Source: Panopea generosa (taxonomy: Eukaryota > Mollusca > Bivalvia > Adapedonta > Hiatellidae). From it: a stretch of 64,000 nucleotides of DNA. The stretch spans positions 43,770,578 through 43,834,577 of the forward strand of contig CM055895.1 of the NCBI GenBank assembly GCA_029582155.1. Direction: 5' to 3'. This document shows positions 25,015 through 37,004 of the stretch, one piece after another (the first letter of the stretch is position 1; every line of letters starts with the position of its first letter). Below the pieces are notes generated by a model, which did no database searches, had not been told where the DNA came from, and saw only the letters and a program-made list of their open reading frames with translations. Position numbers and translations under genes: made by a program.

Positions 25015-28000
25015 TGTTTTAACAACAATTAAAGCAGATTACGCATAAGTGCTCTAACAACAGCTAGAAAATGTTAAACATACTCGTATAGGGGCTAGAA
25101 CAGATAACTCATATAGGGAATCTAGCAAAATACCAATATCAACGACAGGCGCGATCTTGAGTTAGATTTCACATATGTGGAGTGTAACAACAGCTTAACA
25201 AGATTGTTCATATAGGGCCTCTAACAACAGTTACAGTTCATTACATATATACGGGCTTTAAAAACAGCTACAATTCATAGCACATATAGGGGCTCTAGAA
25301 ACAGTTACAGTTCATTACACATATAAGGGCTCTAGAAACAGTTACAGTTCATTACACATATAGGGCCTCTAACAACAGTTACAGTTCATTACATATATAC
25401 GGGCTCTAAAACAGCTGAAATTCATAGCACATATAGGGGCTCTAGAAACAGTTACAGTGCATTACACATATAGGGGCTCTAGAAACAGTTACAGTTCATT
25501 ACACATATAGGGCCTCTAACAACAGTTACAGTTCATTACATATATACGGGCTCTAAAAACAGCTACAATTCATAGCACATATAGGGGCTCTAAAAACAGT
25601 TACAGTTCATTACACATATAGGGGCTCTAGAAACAGTTACAGTTCATTACACATATAGGGCCTCTAACAACAGTTACAGTTCATTACATATATACGGGCT
25701 CTAAAAACAGCTACAATTCATAGCACATATAGGGGCTCTAGAAACAGTTACAGTTCATTACATATATACGGGCTCTAAAAACAGCTACAATTCATAGCAC
25801 ATATAGAGGCTCTAACAACAGTTACAGTTCATTACATATATACGGGCTCTAAAAACAGCTACAATTCATAGCACATATAGGGGCTCTAACAACAGTTACA
25901 GTTCATTACATATATACGGGCTCTAAAAACAGCTACAATTCATAGCATATATAGGGCCTCTAACAACAGTTACAGTTCATTACATATATACGGGCTCTAA
26001 AAACAGCTACAATTCATAGCACATATAGGGGCTCTAGAAACAGTTACAAATCATTACACATATAGGGGCTCTAACAACAGTTACAGTGCATTACACACAT
26101 AGAGGTTCTAACAACAGCTACAGTTCATTACACACATAGAGGCTCTAACAACAGTTACAGTTCATTACACATATAGGGGCTCTAACAACAGCTACAATGT
26201 ATTACACATGTAGGGGCTCTAACAACAGCTACAATGTATTACACATGTAGGGGCTCTAACAACAGCTACAGTTCATAACACATATAGGGGCTCTAACAAC
26301 AGCTACAATTCATGACACATATAGGGGTTCTAACAACAGCTACAATTCATTACACATATAGGGGCTCTAGCAACAGCTACAATTCATTACAAATATAGGG
26401 CATCTAGCAACAGCTACACTTCATTACACATATAGGTGCTCTAGCAACAGTTACAGTTCATTACACATATAGGGGCTCTAGCAACAGCTACAATTCATTA
26501 CACATATAGGGGCTCTAACAACAGCTATAGTTCATTACACATATATGGGCTCTAGCAACTGCAAAAGTTCATTACACATATATGTCCTCTAGCAACAGCT
26601 ACAGTTCATTACACATATAGGGGCTCTAACAACAGCTACAATTCATTACACAAAAAGGGCCTCTAGCGACAGCTACAGTTCATTACACATATAGGGCCTC
26701 TAGCAACAGTTACAGTTCATTACACATATAGGGCCTCTAGCAACAGTGACAGTTCACTACACATAAAAGGGCTCTAACAACAGCTACAGTTCATTACACA
26801 CATAGGTCCTCTAACAAAAACTACAGTTCATTACACACATAGATCCTCTAACAACAGCTACAGTTCATTATACACATAGATCCTCTAACAACAGCTACAG
26901 TTCATTACACACATATGTCCTCCAACAACAGCCACAGTTTATTACACACATAGGGACTCTAACATTAGCTAACATTCATTACACATATAGGGGTTCTAGT
27001 AACTGCTACACAGATTGTTCATATTGGGGCTATAACAATAGCTAAAGTTGATTGCACATATATGGAGTCTAGCAACAGCTAAAACAGATTGTTCAAATAG
27101 GATCTCTAACAACAACTAGAGTAGATTACACATATCTGAAATCTAACAACAGCTTAAACAGATTGTTCATATAGGGACTCTAACAACAGCTACAGTTTAT
27201 TACACATATATAGCCTCTAACAACAGCTACAGTTCATTACACCTATATGGGCTCTAGTAACAGCTACAATTCTTTACATTTATAGGACCTCTAACCTTAG
27301 TTACAGCTCATTACACATATAGGGGCTCTAGCAACAGCTACAGTTCATTACGCATATGTGGACTCTAACAACATTTACAGTGCATTGCACATATAGGGGC
27401 TCTAACAATATATACAGTTCATAACACACACATAGAGGCTCTATTAACAGCTACAATTTATTACACATATAAAGGCTCTAGCAACAGCTAAACAGATTGT
27501 TCATATTGAGGCTCTATCAACAGCTACAGTTCATTACACATATAGGGGCTCTAGCAACAGCTACAATTCATAACACATATAGGGGCTTTAACAACAGCTA
27601 CAATTCATTACACATATAGGGCCTCTAAGTACAGCTACAGTTCATTACACACATACGTCCTCTAGCAACAGCTACAGTTCATTACACATATAGGGCATCT
27701 AGCTACAGCTACAGTTCATTACACATATAGGGCTTCTAGCAACAGCTACAGTTCATTACACATATAGGGCATCTAGCAACAGCTACAGTTCATTACACAT
27801 ATAGGGCATCTAGCAACAGCTAGAGTTTATTACGCATATAGGGCATCTAGAAACAGCTACAGTTCATTACACATATAGGGCCTCTAACAACAGCTACAAT
27901 TCATTACACACATACGGCCTCTAGCAATATCTACAGTTCATTACACATATTGGGCCTCTAGCAACAGCTATAGTTCATTACATATATAGGGCATCTAACA

Positions 28001-28760
28001 ACAGCTACAGTTCATTACACACATACGACCTCTAGCAACAGCTACAGTTCATTACACACATACGGCCTCTAGCAACAGCTACAGTTCATTACACATATAG
28101 GGGCTCTAGCAACAGCTACAGTTCATTACACATATAGGGGCTCTTACAACAGCTACAGTTCATTACACATATAGGGCATCTAGCAACAGCTACAATTCAT
28201 TACACATATATGGGCTCTAGCAACAACTACAATTCATTACACATATAGGGCATCTAGCAACAGCTACACTTCATTACACATATAGGTGCTCTAGCAACAG
28301 CTACAGTTCATTACACATATAGGACCTCTAGCAACAGCTCGGTTCAGTTCACATTTAGGGCATCTAACAATAGCTATAGTTCATTGCACGTACAACAGCT
28401 ACAGTTCATTACACATATATGGAGTCCAGCAACTGCTAAAATAGATTGTTCATATAGGGCTTCTAACAATAGCTAAAGTTGATTACACATATATGGAGTC
28501 TAACAACAACTAAAACAGATTGTTCATATAGGGGCTGGCTCTAACAACAGCTACAGTCCATTACACATATAGGGCCTCTAATTACAGCTAGAGTTCATTA
28601 CACATTTATGGAGTCCAACAACTGCTAAAATAGATTGCCATATAGGACCTTTTACAACAACTACAGTTCATTTCACATATATGGAGTCCAACAACTGCTA
28701 AAATAGATTGTGCATATAGGACATATTATAACAATTAGAGAAGCCTAAACATTTATGGAG
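25015..28760 (-). repeat. 37-bp satellite array, inverted arm (about 100 copies)
   Basis: The + strand unit is CTACAGTTCATTACACATAT plus AGGGGCTCTAGCAACAG, 37 bp. Its reverse complement aligns end to end with the 14546-17664 unit at about 29-30 of 37 positions. At 25200-26040 a higher-order dimer alternates 'ttcattacatatatacgggc' with 'ttcatagcacatataggggc' monomers and is very homogeneous, whereas the right part beyond 26900 is more varied. Confidence 0.95.
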
Positions 28761-28885
28761 TCTAACAATAGCAAGAGTAGATTACACAAGTATCTACTGG
28801 TATCTTGAAGAGTATTAATTACTTTGAATTGAAGGTGAGGATACATTGTTACACTAGAGGTTCAAACCAAGCTGAATTATCATCA

Positions 28886-28980
28886 TCGTCGAATACCCAT
28901 GGTAATCCATTCCGATACTCTCCGTTCATCAGTGATGGATGGAGATTATCAGAATTGACATCCGGGGTATCCGACGATGA
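28886..28980. mobile_element. Short palindromic (hairpin) element, copy 1
   Basis: The left arm (from TCGTCGAATACCCATGG, 28887-28924) pairs with the right arm (28941-28978, ending GGGGTATCCGACGA), leaving a ~16-bp loop. A second copy lies at 37637-37730. It sits at the edge of the inverted satellite array. Confidence 0.75.
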
Positions 28981-29424
28981 CAGCTTGTGATATAGGGTTT
29001 ATTTTGTTTAAAGTATACTCTAGATCTCAGTGTGGTTCAACATTAGTTTTGATGTGTGCGCCTTCCTCCAGATAGGCCGTGGCAAAGTGGATACATGTTA
29101 CACCGAGGCGTTACAGATTTAATCTAAATGGTTTAATCTGATGGGATTAATAGTTTTTATGTAAACTTTTGATGATTTATATAACAATAATCATATTGAT
29201 CAGTGAATCAAGGTGACTATTTGGTAATCTCATCTAATGGATGTTATTTTCTTAATACGCTTGACGTAAAAGTTTCCTTTTAAGCATACTTAATATTCAA
29301 ACAAAGTGCAGATACGTTTATCTCTGCAAGCTGAAGTTATTTTTAGTCGTATTTCGTCATTTTGTAGTCAACTAACCACAACCAATTACCTCCAATATTG
29401 AAAGGTAAAATTGAATAGCAAAGT

Positions 29425-29560
29425 AACTCAAGCGGTGGTCTAGAAATAGAGCGCCCGCCTCCCACGCGGAAGGTCGTGGGTTCGATTCCCGGTCAGGTCA
29501 TACCAAATACCTAAAAACTGATATTAGAGAGCGATTCATATACGTGGGTATTGGCAAACA
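29425..29560 (+). mobile_element. SINE family B, copy 1 (tRNA-Gly-like head)
   Basis: The head closely follows tRNA-Gly(CCC): A box GGTGGTCTAGAAATAGAGCG, anticodon arm CCGCCTCCCACGCGG and B box GGGTTCGATTCCCGG. The 5' and 3' ends cannot form an acceptor stem, so it is a SINE head and not a tRNA gene. The tail phrase 'gagagcgattcatatacgt' is shared with copy 2 at 33185. Confidence 0.75.
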
Positions 29561-30640
29561 CGCCAAAATGTCAGAGTAAAATTATACTTCAGATAATACT
29601 TGACAATATCTTTTTTATGCATTTCGTTAGTACAGCTTGAAACATTTGTCTTATCGCTTAACGTACTCAGTACAATACAGTGGTATTGGTCAGTCAGTGC
29701 GCACGAGGTTAGTCGTGCGAGAGCTAATATATGTGTAAAAGAAGTATAGAAATTTATTTTGTCATTGTATCGGACGATTCTGTACACGTTACATCTAAAA
29801 ATTCTAAGTAACTTTAAATTAATTCATATTCGTTTTTCATTTTGTAGAACTTTTTTGGCATTTTCTAATTTGAATAATGTATACTTTAAAATGTTTTTTA
29901 TATAAAATGTTTATATAAATCCAGATAAATATATTAAACCATATATCCACATGGGATGGGGCCCAACATACAAGTGGTCCGACGACTGACAAACGGGTAC
30001 AGGTTTCCAGAGTTTTTCCATTCTAGAATTCACATGATTATTATCTCATGGTTATCATGGTTATCGACTCGATTCGTCTTAAGTTAATCAGAAAAAGAGT
30101 TTCGTTCTGTTGATGGAAATACTTTTAACATTAGAAAAGAGAGAAGATGTTAATATTGTTTAAAGTTAGTGAAATAACAAAAATATTGCTTTTTGGTGTA
30201 ACAATATATGTTAATTAATAAAGTATTTTGCTCTAGCGTTACGTGGATGCAGTTCTATGAAAGAGAAAAAATAATCGATGGCTTATGTACCAGATTTGTT
30301 AATAATACCGTACTTTTGTTAATTTTCAACATTAGAAAAGATAGAGAAAATCTTATGTTTAAAATTTAGTGAATTTAAAATTTTATATCTCAGACTGCAC
30401 TATATCTCATTAAACTGCTCGTCTGGCTATTATAGCATATTGGTCTTATATTGTTATTTAAATCATAGGAGTGTAGCAAAGACTTTTTTTATCATTTGTT
30501 TGCATAGTGTTTTTATCGATCAGTCGCCCGAGTTGATTTAATGATCAGCCGTTTAGATGTTTAGTAAAAGTTTTCAATGCCTTGCGTTGTTTGCATGCTA
30601 AACATGTAAGGAGCTTTAGTAAATCCATCGTCTTTCCGCA
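29560..30640. other. No recognisable feature
   Basis: AT-rich DNA with repeated poly-T/A tracts. No exon or element end was recognised. Confidence 0.5.
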
Positions 30641-30870
30641 TGTAGCCGGGTCCGATTTGCTCAGTCTATCAATCCAGGGGTCGTGAGTTTGAATCTCCAC
30701 CCGGTCACAGACTCCGGGATGACTGATATATGGCATTGCCTCATTATCATTCGTCTCTTACCGCTGATACAAGTAAGAAAGTTATCAGTTACTTGCGGAG
30801 ATTAGGTAACTGATCGTCTGTTAACCATATATGGCAAAAAATTACGCTAAATATGCAATCAAATTCCGCA
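30640..30870 (+). mobile_element. SINE family A, copy 2
   Basis: Head 'gtccgatttgctcag', a deletion in the D-arm region, 'ctatcaatccaggggtcgtg', B box GAGTTTGAATCTCC, body 'agttacttgcggagatta' and tail 'aaaaattacgctaaatatgc'. Confidence 0.8.
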
Positions 30871-30889
30871 TGTAACTTACAAACCGTTT

Positions 30890-31000
30890 CCACACAAACT
30901 TTTATGAACTGAAATGAGCTCGATTCCTAAACCTCAGCGGTGAAAGGTAAATAATCTTTAGACGCCGTCTTTAAGCACAAAGCCACGGAGAATTACACAA
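30890..31000 (-). mobile_element. SINE family C, copy 2 (decayed)
   Basis: Aligns with 24880-24995 on the same strand: 'cctcagcggtgaaaggtaaa' against 'cctttagcggggagaggtaa', and 'ccacggagaatt' against 'ccacagaaattt'. Confidence 0.6.
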
Positions 31001-33185
31001 TAAAATTCATGTACATATCTTCAACCCTAAGTGTGTTTGTTTAGACAACTTTAAAAAGACATGTGACATTGCTGAAATCGGTTTTTACTCCTGTTCACGT
31101 CTGTAATTGTAATACTTAGCATTGTTACCATCTGATCACATCAAGTTCAAAATACCGTTGTATATCGTCAACATTGTAAAATATATTTGATCTCGCTATT
31201 ATCGCTGATATTTGAACCAGACCTGACCCATGGCAAAACGTCAAAGGTCTAGTCTATCAGATGTTGAATATATCCGCATACGTTCGGGACGTTCCGGTTA
31301 TCATCGATTTGAAATACACGAGACAGCCCGGGCAAGCGGTTAAGTTTAGAATACGATTGTACTGTAGTTGTTACAGCTTCGATTGTCGCACAGGCGGTTG
31401 GACTGGGTCCGAATCCCATGGAAAGGTGTTTTTTTACGTTCATTTCACTAGAAAATATTTTTTCAGCATTCCTTATAATAACTAAAAATCACTATATTGC
31501 ATACATATTTATAATTTTTGAATTATTCAATGTATCACGAGTATGCATTTCGAGCAAAAATCTCACAAACAACGACAATAGAGCACAAACTAGATCCTTT
31601 TACGTATACTATTGCCGTGCTTTGGGGCCAACACCGAAGAATGCCGAATTTACGTGTGTGCGATTATCATCGGAAGTGTTACGATAATTAACGTCAGCAA
31701 AGCAGCTAATTTCGTATGAGAATGACAATGTGGTCAGTAAATATACATTTAAGACACTATAAATTAACGTGTAAGATGGGTATCGGCTGTTATAAATCCA
31801 TGAAATGCGATTGCAATTTACGGAAAGGCATGTCGCTAAAAAACTTGTTTATTTTGTTATAGAAATATATTTTAATTATTTACTGGTCATGCCGCTTTAA
31901 GAATGCAAAACATACCATAACTGTGAAATACAAAGTTTATTACACTTATGATATATGATCAAAACCATATAAAATGCTAAATTGTCTTTTAACCACTTCG
32001 GCTACAAGATTTATGTCCTTTTCTAAAATGGAAATAAGGACATGCAACCATAATCGGAAGTGCTCTCATTACATTTTTACAAAATGCAGTATACGTATGT
32101 GTGATTAAATTGGTTAAAAAGAAAAGTAATTCTCTCAAATGAAAATTTATTATATGATGCAAGGTGTCCCTTTAATATCCGCTAGATATGTTGTGCATAT
32201 AAAGAACCGATGGCCTTCAATGTTAAAATGTACTTCTATTATTGGAAAGTATGTACATTTCAGTTTGAGTAGCTAGCATACAAGGGTGCCCTGGTTGCGA
32301 CGTATGTTGATTAAAAACAATTAACTGTGTATCGGAACAAGTTTTTGCGGATTATATACAAAAAGTATCTTTAATTAGGATAAATAGGTAAGATTTTGGT
32401 TTTCAATATTTACGCTAGCAAATCAAATCAAATTTTGGGAATATTTTCACAAACATATTGATTTTTTTTGTAATTTCATTGTATTTCCATATTTGAACAA
32501 GCGTATAGATTTGAATCAGAGAAATACATGATATTGAAATGGCATTCCATATGACGATATTAGGCTACATATTACTGAAAAAGCTGTTCAAATTGATATG
32601 CATCACAGAAATTTACTAGATGAAAACAAACTTACTGTGCTGTTCATAAACCAAGATTTACACATATAGTTGCCTGCTAAAACATACTTTCTCTTTTTAA
32701 GCAAACAAACATTACTTTAAAATCGTCAATTAACGTTAATGATTTAAATTATTTCATTTGCTATCGGAAATTTTAGTAATGAATGTTCAATCATTTTTAA
32801 TCAGGTCGTCCAAAGTATGATTTGAGGCAATAAATGATTTTTGATATATATTTTAATTCATTTTGCTAAATTTTATAAATAGAACTAAATAGAATGAATA
32901 TTCATGTTCTTCTTTAAAAATTTGTCCATATTGACAATGGATGTGCACATTTTAACTAGTATGTGTATTATAGTACGAGTGTCGTATATTTTATTATTAT
33001 ATTATTACTGTGATATTATGATATAGTTAAAACAAACTTATTGTTATATATATTTAAATAACAGCAAATATATCTTTAAATCAACTCGGCGGCTGATCGA
33101 TGAATACGCACCAAAATGACCCACGAATATCAAGTATTATCTTAAGTATAATAATACTCTGTCATTTTAGCTAGATTAGGAATAC
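31000..33185. other. No gene recognised
   Basis: AT-rich. A weak tRNA-like pattern occurs at 31330-31440 (+ strand, B-box-like GGGTCCGAATCCC). No exon was convincing. Confidence 0.45.
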
Positions 33186-33335
33186 AAACGTATATGAATC
33201 GCTCTCGAGTCCGCCGGTTTCTCCTGGATAGAACAAGTACTGAGTGTTGTTTCAGGGGCCATCGGATTGATACTGAAATCGAACCCACGACCTGTGACAT
33301 GAAGCCCAGCACTGTATTCGCTGTACTAGGCTCTT
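33185..33335 (-). mobile_element. SINE family B, copy 2
   Basis: Minus strand: 'gtcgtgggttcgatttcagt' (B box), then 'cagtacttgttctatccagg' and 'ctcgagagcgattcatatac'. The A-box half is poorly kept. Confidence 0.65.
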
Positions 33336-33486
33336 GTACAAGTATATGTTGCTTATTGCATTTATGGTCTATCCAACTTCACGTTAAACGGTGTATCATT
33401 AGAACCACGTTGCTGTGTTAACTGTACAATGCTAATGTTTATCATTGAATTTCTTTAGCCAATGGTGGAGTCCATACATGCCCAAT

Positions 33487-33653
33487 ATTGTCTAGCTGCT
33501 GTAAGAGCCACGTATGGTTATCATTCTCCAGCAACTTTTGTTATTTCCCGTTCCTATTAATTTCAGAGCCAATTAACCTAAGCAATAACCTGTCTTAAAA
33601 AGCCACCTTTACCTCCTTCCCTTGACTGGCTGTTTAAGACAGGTTTGATTATA
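33487..33653 (-). mobile_element. TIR element 'M3' (MITE), copy 1
   Basis: Minus strand: starts 'ataatcaaacctgtctta', body 'agccagtcaagggaaggagg', ends 'gtggctcttacagcagctag'. Aligns along its length with 39760-39948 and 61753-61934; only copy 3 keeps clear inverted ends. Confidence 0.75.
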
Positions 33654-33729
33654 TTTGTTTGGCTAATTTGATTGAACTATAGTTTTATAAAATAAATCAA
33701 ATTACATTGATTTATATTATCTTAGCAAT

Positions 33730-34229
33730 TTACTTTTCTTTATTCCAGGTCCAATAATGCGCAAGTACCACCCCACACGCATATAGGATCCTCCAATATC
33801 TGGCGTACTTTCTTTGATAGTTGCACGAAATAAGACTGAATTTTGTGTCTATTGTACGAACATCAACATGAAAATAACCCAGCGATAGCAGAGCCGTTTG
33901 AAGTACAGTGTACAATAATAGAACCAAGAGGCAGCAATGAAACAATAACAACAGAACATCCACGAGAAAGACTGGGTACAGCCTGCATAGTCTTTACGAA
34001 AGGCAATGAAAGCATAACAATGCAAACATAAACGAGTATAGTAGCAATAATTAACGAAACAAATAGCATCAGCAGTATCAATGACGGCAAGATTGTTTAT
34101 ACAAACAACAACAAACTATTAAAAGCTGTGATAGGAGTGACAGAATCAGAAGCAACATTACGATCCTTTACAGTTGCAGCGGCAACACGTTACGTAATAT
34201 CGACTTCACCGACAGCATCAAACTACCAA
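33730..34229. other. Region upstream of GT61 gene
   Basis: AAC/AAT-rich sequence with scattered 'aacaa' runs that probably represents decayed trinucleotide repeat. It may be 5' leader of the GT61 transcript, but no promoter motif was convincing. Confidence 0.35.
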
Positions 34230-34298
34230 AACAACAACAACAACAAACCAAAAACAACAACAAACAAACAACAAAAACACAACACACATCAACAACAA

Positions 34299-34337
<39 letters not shown>

Positions 34338-34371
34338 AACAACAACAGGAAACAAACAGCAAAAACACAAC

Positions 34372-34416
<45 letters not shown>

Positions 34417-34462
34417 AACAACAACAAGAAACAAACAACAACAACAACAACAACAACAGTAA
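34230..34462. repeat. (CAA)n microsatellite, interrupted
   Basis: Blocks of pure CAA (longest at about 34376-34416), about 110 bp before the GT61 start codon. It gives Gln/Thr/Asn-rich frames on + and Cys/Val/Leu-rich frames on -, none of them genes. Confidence 0.95.
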
Positions 34463-34571
34463 CAATAGCATAACATAAACTTGAACTTCAATCGATTCAA
34501 AGTTTGTTGATAATTGGATTAAAACGGCGAATAAACAAAAACAGAAGCATTCAACGGACCAACATTTCGTA

Positions 34572-36134
34572 GTGTCGCCATTGCACATCATGCATATTTC
34601 CAAACATCTTTCAACGTTTGTGTGTGTTTTAATCATTGTAGTTGTAATTAACATGTACGTTATATATTCATTTTTCCGTCACAGTGTTTTTGGTGTCAGG
34701 AAAAAGATATCAAGACGACCTGTTTCTACACAAAAACTCCTTCCTAATATACTAAGAGATGAATATGAGAACAGTGACGACACTGTTATAGCAAAACAAC
34801 ACGATTATCTGATGCATAACGCCGCTTCTGCAGGTGCGTACGGAAGTTGCGCCCAAATTGTTAAAGAAAAGTTTCATAGACCAAAGGAATATATTTATTT
34901 CACCGATGATTTTAAAATTGATAAAGTTCCGTTGGTTTCTTGGATAGATAACTCCACAATACGCCATTTCTGTGACGATCAAGTCACAATTTACAATAAC
35001 CGCTTTGGGATACTAAACAATGTTATCATGTTTGCTGAGAAAAGAGAAATGATAGATGCTGTGTCTAAGGGCGGTGAAGAATTGAGAAAAGTAATGAATC
35101 AACAAATAAACAAAGAAGACTATGTATTTAAAAACGATTTTTGGGAAATTAAATGTTCAAACGTAGACAATTTACCCAATACAACCGATACCTTTAAATG
35201 GCTGAGACATTTAAAATTCACAAAAGGTAACATTACGAGCTCGATAATTACTAATTTTAAAAATTTATCTTTTAAATTAGATATAACTGACCACAATTCT
35301 AAACATACAATAGCCGTTCAGAGACTAGACTACGCCAATTTGCATAACTGGGTAAGGTGCATATTCAATACCTTTTTAATGATGGTACACTTTAATTTAC
35401 AACCCAACGAAATATCCGTGTTGTTTTTAGATGGACACCCTTTCACAAGTCTGGATAAATCGTGGGAAGTCTTATATGGACCGCCTGTCCGTGTTGGACA
35501 ACTGACTAAGGACGTTGCTTACAAAAAACTGATATGGTCTTTAAGAGAAGATGACGGACCTATAACATTGTTCAGAGAAGCGAGAGTACCCTACATTGAA
35601 GAGTTTCGTTCATTTGTGCTGCAACAACATGGATTAAACAATGTATCCAATTTGGACTGTAAAAGAATAAGAATAACAATAATCCTCAGACGGAACGCTG
35701 TTTATCACCCACGAAACATCGAAGGGAATGTTGGAAGAAAAATATTCAATGAAGCGGAGTTGATAGGAAGTTTAATGGAGGCATTTCCTGACGCATGCGT
35801 ACAAGGTGTACTCATGGAATCGTTGCCAATGGCGATACAACTTGAGATTATCAGTCAGACTGATGTCCTCATAGGAATGCACGGAGCCGGCATGAGTCAT
35901 ACCACGTTTCTGCCGAAGCACGCCGCCATGTTGGAACTATTTAGCAAAGGGTTTAAAACAGGTCGACCTTGGTATGAATGTTTTCAGTCGATAGCAAGAT
36001 GGCGTGGTTTGAAATATGATAGTTGGGAAAATTTGGACGGTTCCATAGAAATGCGCCATGACTTCACAATATTGCCAGTTGACGAATTAGTTAAGAAAAC
36101 AAAGGGACTTGTTAATACCTTGTGTCTAGGTTAA
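34572..36134 (+). CDS. GT61 family glycosyltransferase, beta-1,2-xylosyltransferase-like
   Basis: A complete 520-residue, intronless frame. Residues ~14-36 form one membrane span (FVCVLIIVVVINMYVIY) after a short cytosolic tail, the layout of a type II Golgi transferase. The catalytic GT61 (DUF563) domain fills the rest. 'RLDYANLHNWVRCIFNTF' (~253-270) and 'VLFLDGHPFTSLDKSWE' (~285-301) resemble the 'YANLFHT' and 'VFVDGH' blocks of plant beta-1,2-xylosyltransferase. The family hallmark 'IGMHGAGMSHTTFLP' is near residue 435, followed by 'RWRGLKYDSW' and a C-terminus without KDEL. The ~534-residue plant enzyme length also fits. Such enzymes add xylose to the core mannose of N-glycans, and molluscs are known to carry this modification. 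EOGT- and POMGNT2-type transferases share the fold and are alternatives. Two near-terminal Met codons exist (residues 1 and 7); either keeps the anchor. A broken paralogue lies at 18155-20060. Confidence 0.9.
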   Translation: MSPLHIMHISKHLSTFVCVLIIVVVINMYVIYSFFRHSVFGVRKKISRRPVSTQKLLPNILRDEYENSDDTVIAKQHDYLMHNAASAGAYGSCAQIVKEKFHRPKEYIYFTDDFKIDKVPLVSWIDNSTIRHFCDDQVTIYNNRFGILNNVIMFAEKREMIDAVSKGGEELRKVMNQQINKEDYVFKNDFWEIKCSNVDNLPNTTDTFKWLRHLKFTKGNITSSIITNFKNLSFKLDITDHNSKHTIAVQRLDYANLHNWVRCIFNTFLMMVHFNLQPNEISVLFLDGHPFTSLDKSWEVLYGPPVRVGQLTKDVAYKKLIWSLREDDGPITLFREARVPYIEEFRSFVLQQHGLNNVSNLDCKRIRITIILRRNAVYHPRNIEGNVGRKIFNEAELIGSLMEAFPDACVQGVLMESLPMAIQLEIISQTDVLIGMHGAGMSHTTFLPKHAAMLELFSKGFKTGRPWYECFQSIARWRGLKYDSWENLDGSIEMRHDFTILPVDELVKKTKGLVNTLCLG

Positions 36135-36224
36135 GTACGATTATAGATTAACTCACACACATATGCGCCGTCCGATACACAATCAAACATATCCACGTTA
36201 CTACAGTATCATTTGGTTGATATT

Positions 36225-36750
36225 TTGGGTATCCATTGTAGCGATACCACTGGCTCATATGGGTCTATACTAGGTTCCCTTTTATTTTTAATTTATGTCA
36301 ATGATATGTCTGCTGCTGTACAATAACAAACACATTTATATGCTGATGAGTTCGCGATATTCTGGTTACCAGCAGATGTAAACCCCGAATGGAATATATT
36401 TTTTTCTCGAAAGCTTGAACATTACTAAGTGAATGGTTTGTTGAAAACAAGTTTTAATTACATCTATGGAAAAAGGAATCAATTATATTGGGTTCTAAAC
36501 CTAAGTTTAGATCGCAGTCCAGTCTATATAGTACTGGGACTAATAGTCAGGCGCTCAGTTCAGTTAAATGTCTACCTTCGTAGATAATGTACAGCCTTGC
36601 CAGAAGTAGGCAGTTTCGGAAAGAAATCTTTCTCATAGCGAGGCGTTGTTTTATTGAACAATTTTCCTCAGAGTATTAGAGCTGTTGATAGGCAAAATAA
36701 TTTCAAGAATCCCGTCAATAATCACATGTTGGCCATTGTCATTACGTTGA
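36225..36750 (+). mobile_element. LINE fragment (RT and C-terminal remnants)
   Basis: Starts about 90 bp after the GT61 stop. 'GSILGSLLFLIYVNDMSAA' is the RT palm block; 'LYADEFAIF' corresponds to the YADD catalytic box with the second Asp changed to Glu. Further on, 'NNFPQSIRAVDRQNNFK' matches the typical LINE C-terminal 'WNSLPQSIR' block. The interval between is deleted and frames shift several times. Clade not resolved. Confidence 0.8.
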
Positions 36751-37004
36751 TCTCAGAATATCAGTTAAAATGTTGTTGTTTTTTTCTGCTTACCATAATT
36801 TTATGTTTTTTATTTTTGCATTTTTTCTGTTAGATAAACGTATATTTTAGTACTTTTAATCAGTAATTTATTTATTAATAAACATACAACTATACAACTA
36901 TGCTTAAACTGGTAGCATATAATCAGGCACTTTAGTAAAACAACTATAATGATAATAGTAAAGTGACTATAAAGTACACTCATGACATATACTCTTAATC
37001 TATT

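Noticed and set aside
14546-28760. CRISPR arrays
   Set aside because: Repeats are contiguous with no unique spacers, no cas genes are present, and the sequence is animal DNA.
29430-29505. tRNA-Gly(CCC) gene
   Set aside because: Excellent anticodon and B-box region but no acceptor stem pairing, and the sequence continues into a SINE tail shared with another locus.
33480-33545. Lone monomer of the 37-bp satellite
   Set aside because: The phrase 'agctgctgtaagagcc' looked satellite-like, but it is better explained as the right end of MITE M3.
34128-34654. Gln/Thr-rich (+) and Cys/Val/Leu-rich (-) ORFs
   Set aside because: Pure consequence of the (CAA)n microsatellite.
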